Source of the DNA: Gordonia phthalatica
Lineage (GTDB): Bacteria > Actinomycetota > Actinomycetes > Mycobacteriales > Mycobacteriaceae
Length of the DNA stretch: 64,000 nt
Assembly: GCF_001305675.1 (NCBI RefSeq)
Contig: NZ_CP011853.1
Span: forward strand, 2,294,001-2,358,000
Reading direction: 5' to 3'
The translations under genes were made by a program, and so were the position numbers. Of this stretch, positions 25,901 to 33,521 are shown in pieces. Position 1 is the first letter of the stretch. The number at the start of each line of letters is the position of its first letter. Below the pieces are notes generated by a model, which was not told the DNA's origin, did no database searches, and was given only the letters and a program-made list of their open reading frames with translations.

Positions 25901-26027
25901 CGGCATCGGCCTGCTGCTCGACACCTTCATCGTCCGCACCATCGTTGTGCCGACCATCGCCACACTTGTCGGCAGAGCAAGCTGGTGGCCGAGTACCCGA
26001 ACCGACACGCATCCAGTGTCCCGCTAG
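22986..26027 (+). CDS. MMPL family RND-type transporter
   Basis: About 1013 residues with duplicated MMPL plan. One membrane segment opens near residue 45, followed by a periplasmic loop and five segments containing GAGVDYSVFFISRYHERL (the proton-relay Asp-Tyr). A long second loop (about residues 420-825) is rich in Gln and Leu heptads and probably forms coiled coil. The second bundle contains GADYNMLLISRLREE. Relatives export lipids or drugs in mycolata. GTG 22977 or ATG 22986 (GAGG 8 nt upstream) may be the start. It is probably controlled by the adjacent TetR protein. The cargo is unknown, and the neighbouring thioesterase hints at an acyl compound. Confidence 0.9.
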   Translation: MVVQRPSGGRLAARRLAERSEYSTTLGRLARFTLAHRFLVIGAWVAVGIVLAILFPQLETVVRQQSVDPIPAGVPSFQALDQMGGAFGEKGAKTTVFVTMENPNGFTDVARERYDMLVLQLRENFDDVQSVRDLLSDPTTAGQALSEDGQAWYLPVGVTGTLGGPTATHAVETVRQTAQRVFDGTDTTVHVTGPTATFSDQIVSAESDLVVITVATVALIAIILLIVYRSLFTALVPLLVIGVSLGVGRGVLSALGELGMPVSQFTVAFMTVILLGAGVDYSVFFISRYHERLRQDATTEVALVDATATIGRVILASAATVALAFLAMVFGQLSVFSTLGPACAIAILIGFLATVTLLPPVLLWAARFGWGAPRRDLTRKYWNRVAVLVVRRPVPLLALTLVGLIVLSVFAMGIQITFDDREGQPATTDSNEGYALLDRHFPQDVTITEFLVVDAPIDLRTASGLADLEQMASRVSQIPGVTRVIGVTRPTGDKLEQAELSWQNGQIGDRLAGAVDDGQNRRGDLEQLRTGAFQLADGLTQLDTQVRTNLAPLAGILDQASTAGQQIQQYQPILRQLAASAPALDRASQNAPQLAALTRQTSAALATVTSILPILDNAPWCTQVPQCAALRAQTRNLDALLSNGTLDQIATLSTQLAQLDTPISTVTDQLTSTVNSLGSTLGSISSQDLPGKLTQLQTGISQLAAGSRQLAAGVSALIDSNLQQLAGMAALATQLQTSARETAGTNSATGFYLPPQANADRRFVDVARQFVSPDGHTVRYAIQTSFDPYSTEAMQLADTITDVALAARPNTTLQDSNIAIAGFPAINADLQRLLTEDFRLLALATLTIVGLILILLLRALIAPLYLLGTVILNYTAALGIGVLIFQHILKTDIAWPVPLLAFIVLVAVGADYNMLLISRLREESQNNIRIGVLRTVTNTGSVITSAGLIFAASMFGLMAGSISIMTQVGLIIGIGLLLDTFIVRTIVVPTIATLVGRASWWPSTRTDTHPVSR

Positions 26028-26065
26028 TACGCACGCACGTGCCGAGATCTGACCGGCCCCGCCAG

Positions 26066-27289
26066 TCATCCAGCCATCGCGCCCACCTCATCGACTGACA
26101 CCCGCTCGACGGTCGGCCGCGGCAACCACACCCTACCGTCGCGGATCAGTGCCCAGACCACGTCAACCAGACGTCTAGCGAGAGCGATGAGAGCGTGGAC
26201 GTGGGAACGCTTCTCGCGTCGTTTGCGCTGGTAGAACTCGCGGGACGGGCCGTCGCGTTGCGAGCTGTTGAGTGCGGCCATGTAGAACACCTTGCGAAGT
26301 CCTCTGTGGTAACGCTGGGGTCTACGCAAGGCTCCCCGGCGGTTACCGGAGTCGTGCGGTACCGGAGCAAGGCCGGCGTAGGCGGCGAGTCTGGCGGGCG
26401 AGCCGAACGAAGTGAGGTCGCCGCCGGTGATCGCGACGAGCTCAGCGCCGCTTCGGGTGCCGATGCCTGGCACGGATTCGAGAATCCGTGCGTGACGGTG
26501 GCGGCGGAACACCTCGGTGATCTGCTTATCCAGGTCGGCGATCTGACGGGTCAGCATGACCAACGAGGTAGCCGCGTGTTGCACCAGTAGGGCTGTGGTC
26601 GCCTCGCCAGGCAGGGTGACGGTCTGCGCGGCCGCCGCGGCACGGGCTTTGTCGATCATCTTCGGGATCGTGGGTCGGCGGACGCCGTGACTGCGCAGGT
26701 GGTCGTAGATCTCGTCGTCAGAGACCGCAGCGATCGCAGATGGCGTGGCGAAGCGGGTGAGGAACGTTAGACCGGTCAGTGTCGAGTAGTCGAAACACCG
26801 TTCTAGTGCAGGGAAGATGCGGGTCAGCAGGCCGCGCAGGCGGTTGATGCCTCGCGTACGTTCAGCGACGAGGTCGTTGCGATGTCCGGTCAGCAGGTCG
26901 AGTTCGATCGCGACGTCGTCGGGCGCCGAGACGGTGGCGAGATCGCCACGTAGGCGGGCTGTCTGGGCGATCACGACCGCATCGCGGGCATCGGTCTTGC
27001 CCTCACCCGCGAACGCACCGGTCATGCTGTGCACGACCCGGCCGGGCACGTAGCGGATCTGCTGGCGCCGCGCAGCCAGCACACCCCTCAGCAGCGCCGA
27101 TTCCGGTGCGGTCATGTCGATCGCCCACACCACGAATTTCATGTCGGCGACCCGGTCCATGAGCGCTTCGATCGCCGGTTGATCGTTGGGAAGCCGCCGA
27201 GACCACAGCACCGTTCCCGCCTCATCGACCGCGGCGGCGTGATGCGCATGCCGACCGACATCAATTCCTACCCAGATCTTTTCGTCCAT
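26066..27289 (-). CDS. IS110-family transposase
   Basis: 407 residues, full length. The N-terminal DEDD RuvC-like domain has GIDVGRHAHHAAAVDEAG (first Asp), a Glu in the following region and GKTDARDAVVIAQTA (D..D). The C-terminal transposase_20 domain has LESVPGIGTRSGAELVAITG, the HhH-like motif, and AAYAGLAP before the tail with the conserved Ser region. IS110 elements have no clear inverted repeats, so the ends cannot be fixed, but the element probably reaches to about 27505, where metallophosphoesterase sequence begins. It appears intact. Confidence 0.92.
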   Translation of the reverse strand: MDEKIWVGIDVGRHAHHAAAVDEAGTVLWSRRLPNDQPAIEALMDRVADMKFVVWAIDMTAPESALLRGVLAARRQQIRYVPGRVVHSMTGAFAGEGKTDARDAVVIAQTARLRGDLATVSAPDDVAIELDLLTGHRNDLVAERTRGINRLRGLLTRIFPALERCFDYSTLTGLTFLTRFATPSAIAAVSDDEIYDHLRSHGVRRPTIPKMIDKARAAAAAQTVTLPGEATTALLVQHAATSLVMLTRQIADLDKQITEVFRRHRHARILESVPGIGTRSGAELVAITGGDLTSFGSPARLAAYAGLAPVPHDSGNRRGALRRPQRYHRGLRKVFYMAALNSSQRDGPSREFYQRKRREKRSHVHALIALARRLVDVVWALIRDGRVWLPRPTVERVSVDEVGAMAG

Positions 27290-27508
27290 ACTGTCCTTCC
27301 GTGTGCGGTTGGCTCGTCAGGGTGGTTTCGCCGGCACACCTTTACACAGCGACAAGTTCGCGAACACATCTCAATCAGCGGCCGAAACGACCCGTCACGG
27401 TCCGGGGTGACCTTCCACGCCAAGCCACCAGCGACAACAGGTGATTGTCGAGCCACGCCCCGAACCGCGGACGAACGTCCGAGGCGACCGCCCCGGACGT
27501 ACTCCAAC

Positions 27509-28097
27509 GTAAAGGTGATTGTGGCGGTGGGCACCACGCTCTACGGCGTGGGTGAGGCCGCGTCGGTGCGGGTCAATCAGGAGTCGGTGACGTTGAAACG
27601 GCTGCCCGCCGAGTTCGACGGTCTACGCGTGGCCGTCGTCAGCGATTTGCACCTGGGACCCGCCCGCGGGGAGGCGTTCACACGCACGATCGTCGACATG
27701 GTCAACGCCGAGCGCCCCGACCTCATCGCGATCGTCGGTGACCTGTCAGACGAAACCATCGAGCATGTCGGATCAGACCTGCAGCCACTCGCTGATCTGC
27801 GAGCGCCGTTGGGTGTCTTCGGTGTCTCAGGCAACCACGAACAGATCTCCGACGACGTCGGCGCCTGGATGGACGAGTGGCGTTCGCTGGGTATCACCAC
27901 CATCAACAACTCAAGCGTGGAGATCCGACGCGGGGCAGCCACCATCGATGTCGCTGGAGTGCATGACCTCAGCAATTCCGCCCCGTACGAACCCGACCTT
28001 GACGCCGCGGTCGCCGGTCGACCCGACGATCGATTCACCCTGCTACTGGCGCATCAACCCAACCACGTCCGGGAGGCAGCAGCCCACGACGTCGATC
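27509..28097 (+). pseudogene. Metallophosphoesterase, upstream fragment
   Basis: A YkoQ/YaeI-like metallophosphoesterase with its 5' end removed next to the IS110 gene. The metal motifs are present in order: VVSDLHLGPARG (DLH), AIVGDLSDE (GD), GVSGNHEQI (GNHE) and LLLAHQPNHV (H). The frame stops being homologous exactly at the ATC target duplication of the IS3 element (28095-28097). The remaining motif GHTHGG lies on the other side, at 29764 onward. The usual N-terminal membrane region is missing. Confidence 0.88.
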
Positions 28098-28481
28098 GGG
28101 CCTTCCCCCTGGATGTTGGACACGCTGATTCCAGCCTGATGCTGGGGAAGCGAGATGATGTAGTCCATGGCCAGGAAGCACTACGACGAGGAGGGGCCTT
28201 CCCCCTGGATGTTGGACACGCTGATTCCAGCCTGATGCTGGGGAAGCGAGATGATGTAGTCCATGGCCAGGAAGCACTACGACGAGGAGGGGCCTTCCCC
28301 CTGGATGTTGGACACGCTGATTCCAGCCTGATGCTGGGGAAGCGAGATGATGTAGTCCATGGCCAGGAAGCACTACGACGAGGAGGGGCCTTCCCCCTGG
28401 ATGTTGGACACGCTGATTCCAGCCTGATGCTGGGGAAGCGAGATGATGTAGTCCATGGCCAGGAAGCACTACGACGAGGAG
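28098..28481 (+). repeat. Four tandem 96-bp copies of the IS left terminus
   Basis: Four identical 96-bp units start at 28098, 28194, 28290 and 28386. Each unit contains the terminal inverted repeat, the short leader and the first nine codons of orfA (ATG GCC AGG...GAG GAG). Only the fourth continues into the rest of orfA. Translation from the first three ATGs would give only a 22-residue peptide. The unit is not CRISPR-like, as there are no variable spacers. Confidence 0.97.
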
Positions 28482-28814
28482 TTCCGGCGTAACGCGGTCG
28501 ACTTGTACGAGACCACGCCGGGTGCGACGGTCCGGTCGATCGCCGGCGATCTCGGGATCGAACGCGGCACGCTACGCGGATGGCTCGACAAGTACGGGAC
28601 CGGACGCAAGACCGGCGCCGACGGAACCCCGACCACCAGCCCGCTACACCGCAGAACCACCGATGAGGTACCCGACGGCGAGACTCCCGAGGAAGAACTG
28701 GTCCGGCTGCGGGCACGGGTCCGGGCGTTGGAGGTCGAGACGACGAAGCTGACGACCGAACGCGAGATCCTGCGGAAGGCAGCCAAGTATTTCGCGGGGG
28801 AGACGAACTGGTGA
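28455..28814 (+). CDS. IS3-family transposase OrfA
   Basis: 119 residues starting from the ATG in the fourth left-end unit. The HTH is FRRNAVDLYETTPGATVRSI, then ERGTLRGWLDKYGTG. A Leu-rich helix RVRALEVETTKLTTEREILR ends in KAAKYFAGETNW, as usual for OrfA. Its TGA overlaps the GTG start region of orfB (GTGA at 28811-28814). It binds the IS termini. Identical upstream units could supply extra promoters or decoy starts. Confidence 0.92.
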   Translation: MARKHYDEEFRRNAVDLYETTPGATVRSIAGDLGIERGTLRGWLDKYGTGRKTGADGTPTTSPLHRRTTDEVPDGETPEEELVRLRARVRALEVETTKLTTEREILRKAAKYFAGETNW

Positions 28815-29725
28815 GCCGCTTCCAGTTCGTCGCCGACAACTCCGCCACCTACCCGGTGAAGTGGCTGTGTGACCTGCTCGAGGTCGTTCGTTCCTCGTAC
28901 TACGCATGGCGCAAGGCCGCGCCCGGTCGCGAGCGTCGAGCCGCTACCGACGATGCCCTGCTCAAGGAGATCACAGCCGTGCACGACGAGGACACGTCCT
29001 ACGGTGCCCCGCGGATCACTGCCGACCTCAACGACGGGAAACCCGCTGGTGAGCGCGTCAATCACAAACGTGTGGAGCGGGTCATGCGCGAACACGGGAT
29101 CGCCGGCTACCGGAAACGACGACGGGTCAAGACGACGGTGCCAGAACCGGCAGAGCAGAAGTACCCGGACCAGGTGAAACGGGACTTCACCGCGCCGGCA
29201 CCGAACAAGGTGTACGTCGGCGACATCACGTATCTACCGTTGGCGATCCCGGGTATCGACGGGAAGGCCAAGAACCTGTATCTGGCCACGGTCATCGACT
29301 GCTTCTCTCGCCGGCTCGTCGGGTGGGCGATCGCTGATCACATGCGCATCGAGCTGGTCATCGACGCGCTACGCGCGGCCGAGCGTGACCGCGGGAGTCT
29401 GCGCGGAGCGATCTTCCACTCCGACCACGGATCGGTCTACACCTCGAAGGACTTCGCTGACGCCTGCCAGGACATGGGCGTGACGCAGTCGATGGGCGCG
29501 GTGGGTACCAGTGCCGACAACGCGTTGGCCGAGTCGTTCAACGCGGCATTCAAACGCGAGGTCCTGCGCGATTCGGCGAGTTGGCCCGATGAGAGGACGT
29601 GTCGACGGCAGGCGTTTCGGTGGTTGACCCGCTACAACACGCGGCGGCGGCACTCGTTCTGCAACAACATGTCCCCGAACGATTACGAGCGGAGCGTCTC
29701 CGATAGAATCGGAGACGCAGCTTAA
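28811..29725 (+). CDS. IS3-family transposase OrfB (DDE integrase)
   Basis: 304 residues, complete. The HTH_21 region TSYGAPRITADLND is followed by the rve core with YVGDITYLPL (D), IFHSDHGSVYTS (D) and DNALAESFNAAFKREVL (E). The C-terminus RRRHSFCNNMSPNDYE is typical. GTG 28811 overlaps the OrfA stop in the -1 frame. The catalytic residues are intact, so the element is probably transposition-competent. Confidence 0.93.
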   Translation: MSRFQFVADNSATYPVKWLCDLLEVVRSSYYAWRKAAPGRERRAATDDALLKEITAVHDEDTSYGAPRITADLNDGKPAGERVNHKRVERVMREHGIAGYRKRRRVKTTVPEPAEQKYPDQVKRDFTAPAPNKVYVGDITYLPLAIPGIDGKAKNLYLATVIDCFSRRLVGWAIADHMRIELVIDALRAAERDRGSLRGAIFHSDHGSVYTSKDFADACQDMGVTQSMGAVGTSADNALAESFNAAFKREVLRDSASWPDERTCRRQAFRWLTRYNTRRRHSFCNNMSPNDYERSVSDRIGDAA

Positions 29726-29763
29726 TTCACCCCTGTGTCCACTATCCGGGGGGAAGCCCCATC

Positions 29764-29966
29764 TCCAGGTATCCGGACACACGCACGGCGGGCAGATGTG
29801 GCCGCTGCGTTACGCCGCCGCTGCTGCCGCCGACACCGCAGTCACCGGACTCGACTTCTACAAGGACACCACCGTGTTCACCACCTATGGGGCCGGCGCC
29901 TGGGGACCGCCCGTCCGAGTGGGTGCGCCGCCTGAAATCGCCATCCTGCAGTTGCGCAGCGCCTGA
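29764..29966 (+). pseudogene. Metallophosphoesterase, downstream fragment
   Basis: The frame LQVSGHTHGGQMWPLRYAAA continues the enzyme interrupted at 28097, with the final metal motif GHTHGG. It then runs through FYKDTTVFTTYGAGAWGPPV to the stop at 29964-29966. It ends 11 bp from the stop of the convergent zinc-ribbon gene. Together with 27509-28097 it accounts for the whole catalytic domain. Confidence 0.9.
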
Positions 29967-29977
29967 TCGACCGACAG

Positions 29978-31441
29978 TCATTGCTCGCGTTGGCCGTTTC
30001 GTGCTGCAACGTATGCGCCAAACTGACTCGATCCGCGGAGTGCATGATTGATCGCCGTCTGTGTGTGGATGCCGAGTGCGTCTGCAAGGACAGGAGGCGG
30101 TGAGGTCTGGGTGATGGTTTGCCAGGTACCGAGACGCGTTGTGAGCGAGGGAAATCCGAGTGCCTTGAGGCGGCGCCTCAGGTGACTTTCGTTGAGATGG
30201 TTCCCAGGCTGATAACCGGGGAAGACCCACACCGATTCGCTATGCGCGGCGGTCTGCCGGTTGGTTGTCGCCTCGGCGACCTCGGCGACGAGCCGATCCA
30301 ATGGCGACTCCAATACGATTGGGTGCTTTCCGAGGGTGATGGTGCAGGTCTCCTCGCGGTTGATCTGATCCCATCGCAATGCGGCGACTTTGTGAGTGGG
30401 CTGCCCGAACACCACGATCAGCGCAGCGGCCAGGCGATCGCGCGGAGTCAGCGCGTCGTTGGCAAAGAGCCGTGTGAGTTGTTCGACTTGCATGGTTTCG
30501 GTCAGGGCTCGTGTCGTGCCGCGTTGGTGAGGCGCGATCGTCAGCGGGGGCAATCGATACGTGGCGACTACCCACGGGAGAAATCGGCTCAATAGCCGGT
30601 TGGTTTCGGTGCCGGACGCGACGAACGTATCGACCTGACTTTGATCGACGTCGGTGACCGATATCTGCAGCATGTCGAGGAAGTTGAGGAAGTCGATTGC
30701 AACGGTCACTCCCTGCTTGGCGGCGAGAAACGTTCCGTTGGTGCACTTGTCGTCGAATCGTCTTGACACATGCCACCGAATGTAGCTGCGGATCACGAGC
30801 TGATTGTCAGGGTTGGTGAGCGTCGCGAGCTTGCTGTCGGCCCACGCGGTGAACCTGGTCCGGAAATCCACTCGGGCGCCATCGATGCCGTGCTCATCGA
30901 GGAGGGCGCGAATGTGCACGGACGAACGGTTCACCGGTAGCGCTGCCAGCAGTCGCTGGTCCACAGTGTCGGCGGCGGCGATCTGTTGGAGCACGGCGCG
31001 AACAGTTGGGTTTCGCAGCCACGTGACCCCGCTGTTGGCGCGAGGCATCTGTTTAAGCGCAGCTGCGAGGCCGGCCAGTTGCGGATTGACGACACCGGTG
31101 TGCGGGTTGGTGAGGAGTTCGTCGACTTGATGGGCGAGCTCGCAGCGCCAGCAATGACCGCGACGGTAGAGCTCGGCCTCGGCTCCGCATTCGACGCAAT
31201 CGACGTTGAGTTGGATGCCGCTACAGGTGCGGCACAGGTATTGGCCGGTCGGTGTGCGTCCCGGGACAATTCCTGAGTGTGCGCATTCAACACATTGCCC
31301 GACAACGCGTTTGGCTTGGTTGTAGCAATAGCAGCAGATTGGGGTGTCCTGCCACCACGCGGCGGTGAGATAGGCCTCACCGCATCGTTCGCACGGCTCG
31401 TACCGGTCAGGTTCGGGTGCGGGCTTCCGGCGTGCCATCAT
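29978..31441 (-). CDS. Zinc-ribbon protein with degenerate tyrosine-recombinase-like C-terminus
   Basis: 487 residues. The first 110 carry about six CxxC knuckles that pair into zinc ribbons: CERCGEAY, CCYCYNQ, CVECAHSG, CRTCSG, CVECGAE and CWRCELA. The rest resembles a phage integrase. A SAM-like core-binding region lies around IRSYIRWHVSRRFDD, then the catalytic-like block LIVVFGQPTHKVAALRWDQI (the first catalytic Arg seems replaced), and a C-terminal block LGTWQTITQ to SSQFGAYVAAR. It may be an accessory or inactive recombinase that binds DNA. It is third in a minus-strand module with an XRE protein and an apparently active recombinase, 17 bp after the XRE gene. Confidence 0.72.
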   Translation of the reverse strand: MMARRKPAPEPDRYEPCERCGEAYLTAAWWQDTPICCYCYNQAKRVVGQCVECAHSGIVPGRTPTGQYLCRTCSGIQLNVDCVECGAEAELYRRGHCWRCELAHQVDELLTNPHTGVVNPQLAGLAAALKQMPRANSGVTWLRNPTVRAVLQQIAAADTVDQRLLAALPVNRSSVHIRALLDEHGIDGARVDFRTRFTAWADSKLATLTNPDNQLVIRSYIRWHVSRRFDDKCTNGTFLAAKQGVTVAIDFLNFLDMLQISVTDVDQSQVDTFVASGTETNRLLSRFLPWVVATYRLPPLTIAPHQRGTTRALTETMQVEQLTRLFANDALTPRDRLAAALIVVFGQPTHKVAALRWDQINREETCTITLGKHPIVLESPLDRLVAEVAEATTNRQTAAHSESVWVFPGYQPGNHLNESHLRRRLKALGFPSLTTRLGTWQTITQTSPPPVLADALGIHTQTAINHALRGSSQFGAYVAARNGQREQ

Positions 31442-31458
31442 CTATCATCACCGCGGGC

Positions 31459-31824
31459 CTAGGTATCTCGTGGGCCGTCGTCGGAATCGACCACGCGAAC
31501 GCGACGAACCCCGGGAGCCTTCTTCGGTCGGGCTTCTCCTGCCGGCAGAATGTCGGGTGCGGTTCCGGTTGCCCTACCTTGCATCACCACGACGGGCTCG
31601 AACAATTCGGCGGGGGAGCAGTCGAGGATGTCACACAGCGCGGCGAAGACCCGGCTGTTGATGCGTTCCGGTTTGCCCGTCATCAATCGGTACGCCTGAG
31701 GTTGAGAGAGAGTGATACCGCGGCTCCGAAGGAGGGTGACCAGTTCGGTCGACTTCCACAGATTGCGGTCGGCCATGAGTTTTCGCAGGTTCCAATGGAA
31801 ATCGACGCGCTTCTGAACGTTCAT
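31459..31824 (-). CDS. XRE/Cro-type HTH protein
   Basis: 121 residues. The HTH is STELVTLLRSRGITLSQPQA, then YRLMTGKPERINSRVF and ALCDILDCSPAELFEP, which is the HTH_26/Cro layout. The C-terminus is basic and disordered (RPKKAPGVRRVRV). The ATG overlaps the recombinase stop (ATGA), and the zinc-ribbon gene follows 17 bp on. It is likely a regulator or a small DNA-binding subunit of the recombination complex, comparable in position to the small protein of Tn554-type transposons (inference). Confidence 0.85.
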   Translation of the reverse strand: MNVQKRVDFHWNLRKLMADRNLWKSTELVTLLRSRGITLSQPQAYRLMTGKPERINSRVFAALCDILDCSPAELFEPVVVMQGRATGTAPDILPAGEARPKKAPGVRRVRVVDSDDGPRDT

Positions 31825-32972
31825 GCCTGGTTGCTTTCGCCGTAGGGGACAGCCGCGGATGCGAGTCGCTCGCGGATCATGCGCTGCAGGGTCTTCTGTC
31901 GGTAGTCCGAACTCACCTGGGTGTAGAGCGCCGTGGTGGATGAATGCTCGTGGCCCACCTGTTGTTGCACGAACAGCGGATCGTAGCCGTCCTCGATCAA
32001 GTGCGTGACGTACGACCGGCGAAACCCGTGAAGCGACAGACCATCTGGCAAACCGGCACGTCGACGATGGCCTGTGAATCGAGTGGCGTACGAGTTCAAG
32101 GTCAACTGGTCACCGCGTTCTGACGGCCACAGCCAGGGCGAGTCCGCCGCATGTCCCATGAGTTGTCGGCATCCTTCTGCGCCCACCCACGCCTCAAACA
32201 CATCCGGACCCCAGTCCATCAGGGGAACCGTCAAGACAGTACGTCGCTTGTGTGCGGAGCCACGCGACCCTTTGCCGTACCGGACGTAGACAGCACCAAA
32301 GGCCTTATATTGCGGCACATGTGGATTCGGTCCGAAGTCATGGATCTGCAGTCGTAGGAGTTCTTGACGACGAAGGCCGTAGCCGTAAGCAACCTTTGCG
32401 ATGCAGGAATCGCGCAGCGTGGTCAGCCAGGCCTTGTTGTTCTTCGCGTAGAGACGCTCAACTTCGTCGTCGAAGTAGTCGAACAGGGTCTGAACTTCAT
32501 TGCGGGAGAACGCTCTCCGTTCTGGCTCCGCCTCGTTGTCAGAGACATGGACCGGAAGATTGTAGGCGAAGCAGATCTGCGACGGGTATTCGCCGAAGAC
32601 CTGGGCGCACAGGTCTGGCCACCGGTAGACCGGCTCGCAGAGAAAGCTACAGAAGCCCCTGACCACCATCAGATAGGCGCGAATGGTTGACTTGGCGGCC
32701 GTCCCGCCATTGCGTGCGTTCAGCGTGGTGACGTACTCGTCGACGTCCTGCGGCATCCATCGCCACGGGTAGTCGCCAGAGACTGCCTGAAAATCCTGAA
32801 GGACTCGCAGGTAGCCATAGATCGTGGATGCACCCAACGTGCGTGCCATCAGCGCCGATTTCCAACCCTCGAGCATCTCTGTCCAGATCTGCTCTTCGGG
32901 ACGAAGCAACTCGGCGCCAGACGAGACGAGTCGTAACGGGGCGCTACCAGGCAGTGGGTGTTCACCACTCAT
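31821..32972 (-). CDS. Tyrosine recombinase / site-specific integrase
   Basis: About 383 residues from ATG 32972. A core-binding domain (ASTIYGYLRVLQDFQAVSGD) precedes the catalytic domain. All the expected catalytic residues can be found: Arg in YGYGLRRQELLRLQ, Lys in VRYGKGSRG, HxxR in LHGFRRSYVTHL, His in VGHEHSSTT and Tyr in LYTQVSSDYR. Upstream in-frame starts exist, but homology begins here. It is the first gene of the three-gene module, and a dyad overlaps its upstream region (32990-33012). It probably moves the module, perhaps with the adjacent arsenic genes. Confidence 0.85.
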   Translation of the reverse strand: MSGEHPLPGSAPLRLVSSGAELLRPEEQIWTEMLEGWKSALMARTLGASTIYGYLRVLQDFQAVSGDYPWRWMPQDVDEYVTTLNARNGGTAAKSTIRAYLMVVRGFCSFLCEPVYRWPDLCAQVFGEYPSQICFAYNLPVHVSDNEAEPERRAFSRNEVQTLFDYFDDEVERLYAKNNKAWLTTLRDSCIAKVAYGYGLRRQELLRLQIHDFGPNPHVPQYKAFGAVYVRYGKGSRGSAHKRRTVLTVPLMDWGPDVFEAWVGAEGCRQLMGHAADSPWLWPSERGDQLTLNSYATRFTGHRRRAGLPDGLSLHGFRRSYVTHLIEDGYDPLFVQQQVGHEHSSTTALYTQVSSDYRQKTLQRMIRERLASAAVPYGESNQA

Positions 32973-32989
32973 AATCCAGCACCATACGC

Positions 32990-33012
32990 CTCTATTCATC
33001 CAATGAATAGAG
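32990..33012. promoter_or_regulatory. 23-bp dyad upstream of the recombinase gene
   Basis: CTCTATTCAT (32990-32999) and ATGAATAGAG (33003-33012) are perfect 10-bp inverted arms around CCA. It lies 17 bp before the recombinase ATG, so it could be an operator for the XRE protein or a recombinase arm site. A 19-of-23 match occurs at 57012-57034. Confidence 0.65.
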
Positions 33013-33521
33013 TTTCGGCAAATATCAGTGGGGCAGACCCGCGCCGGCGCCGACAACGATTCGGGGCCACGCTGTATCGAGCAACCAGTAAGGAGGCAGT
33101 GGTCCATACATGCTGCAGAAGAACTGAATCCACTCAGACGTGCAGAATCGTCACAGTGACATATTGCGCGCTCGCGCCAGGTGATGTCAGACGGGAGACC
33201 CGGCGAACTCACGGTGCATCGCACCTCATCCCGCGACCTTTCCATGCATCAGATGAATTATCTTGTCATGTCTGCACGTAGATCGGACGGAACCGTGCAG
33301 CTGCGTCATGCCGCGGGAGGCGAACAATCCGCGTTCCCGCTGGTTCTGGCGTTTTACCAATGATCTCGAGTATTCACCTGTTTGCGAACTCGATAGATAA
33401 TTGCGCCGATAAGATACATTATGTTAAGTCCAGTTCTGCGTATTGCACCAAATGAATCATCATCGAGTTACAACGGAAACAGGCAACTACTTCGACATTC
33501 ATCAAAGCCTTGGAGGTTCTC
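33013..33521. other. Intergenic region between recombinase module and arsenic operon
   Basis: About 500 bp without a convincing gene, and AT-richer than its surroundings. Two further relatives of the half-dyad found at 32997 occur, CATCAGATGAAT at 33247-33258 and CACCAAATGAAT at 33446-33457. The region must hold the promoters of the divergent recombinase and arsI genes, and may hold the recombination site of the module. Short frames starting MHQMN at both repeats look accidental. Confidence 0.55.

Larger units (their letters stand above)
28098..29760 (+). mobile_element. IS3-family element with amplified left end
   Basis: 1663 bp. The left end and the reverse complement of the right end form a 26-bp imperfect repeat with CTTCCCCC and TGGACAC blocks. 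ATC occurs on both sides (28095-28097 and 29761-29763). Removing the element and one ATC restores the metallophosphoesterase frame as VDLQVSGHTHGG, which proves the boundaries. Without three extra copies of the 96-bp left-end unit the element would be 1375 bp, a normal IS3 size. It carries orfA and orfB. Confidence 0.93.

Noticed and set aside
28098..28481. Tandem 96-bp repeats considered as a CRISPR array or minisatellite protein
   Set aside because: Units are identical with no spacers, and each is the IS terminus plus the first codons of orfA. The long frame through them is only the disrupted metallophosphoesterase frame carried over because 96 is a multiple of three.
33181..33363. Short frames beginning MHQMN at 33244 and 33443
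   Set aside because: The shared start reflects the repeated DNA motif, not protein homology; no ribosome sites and different downstream residues.
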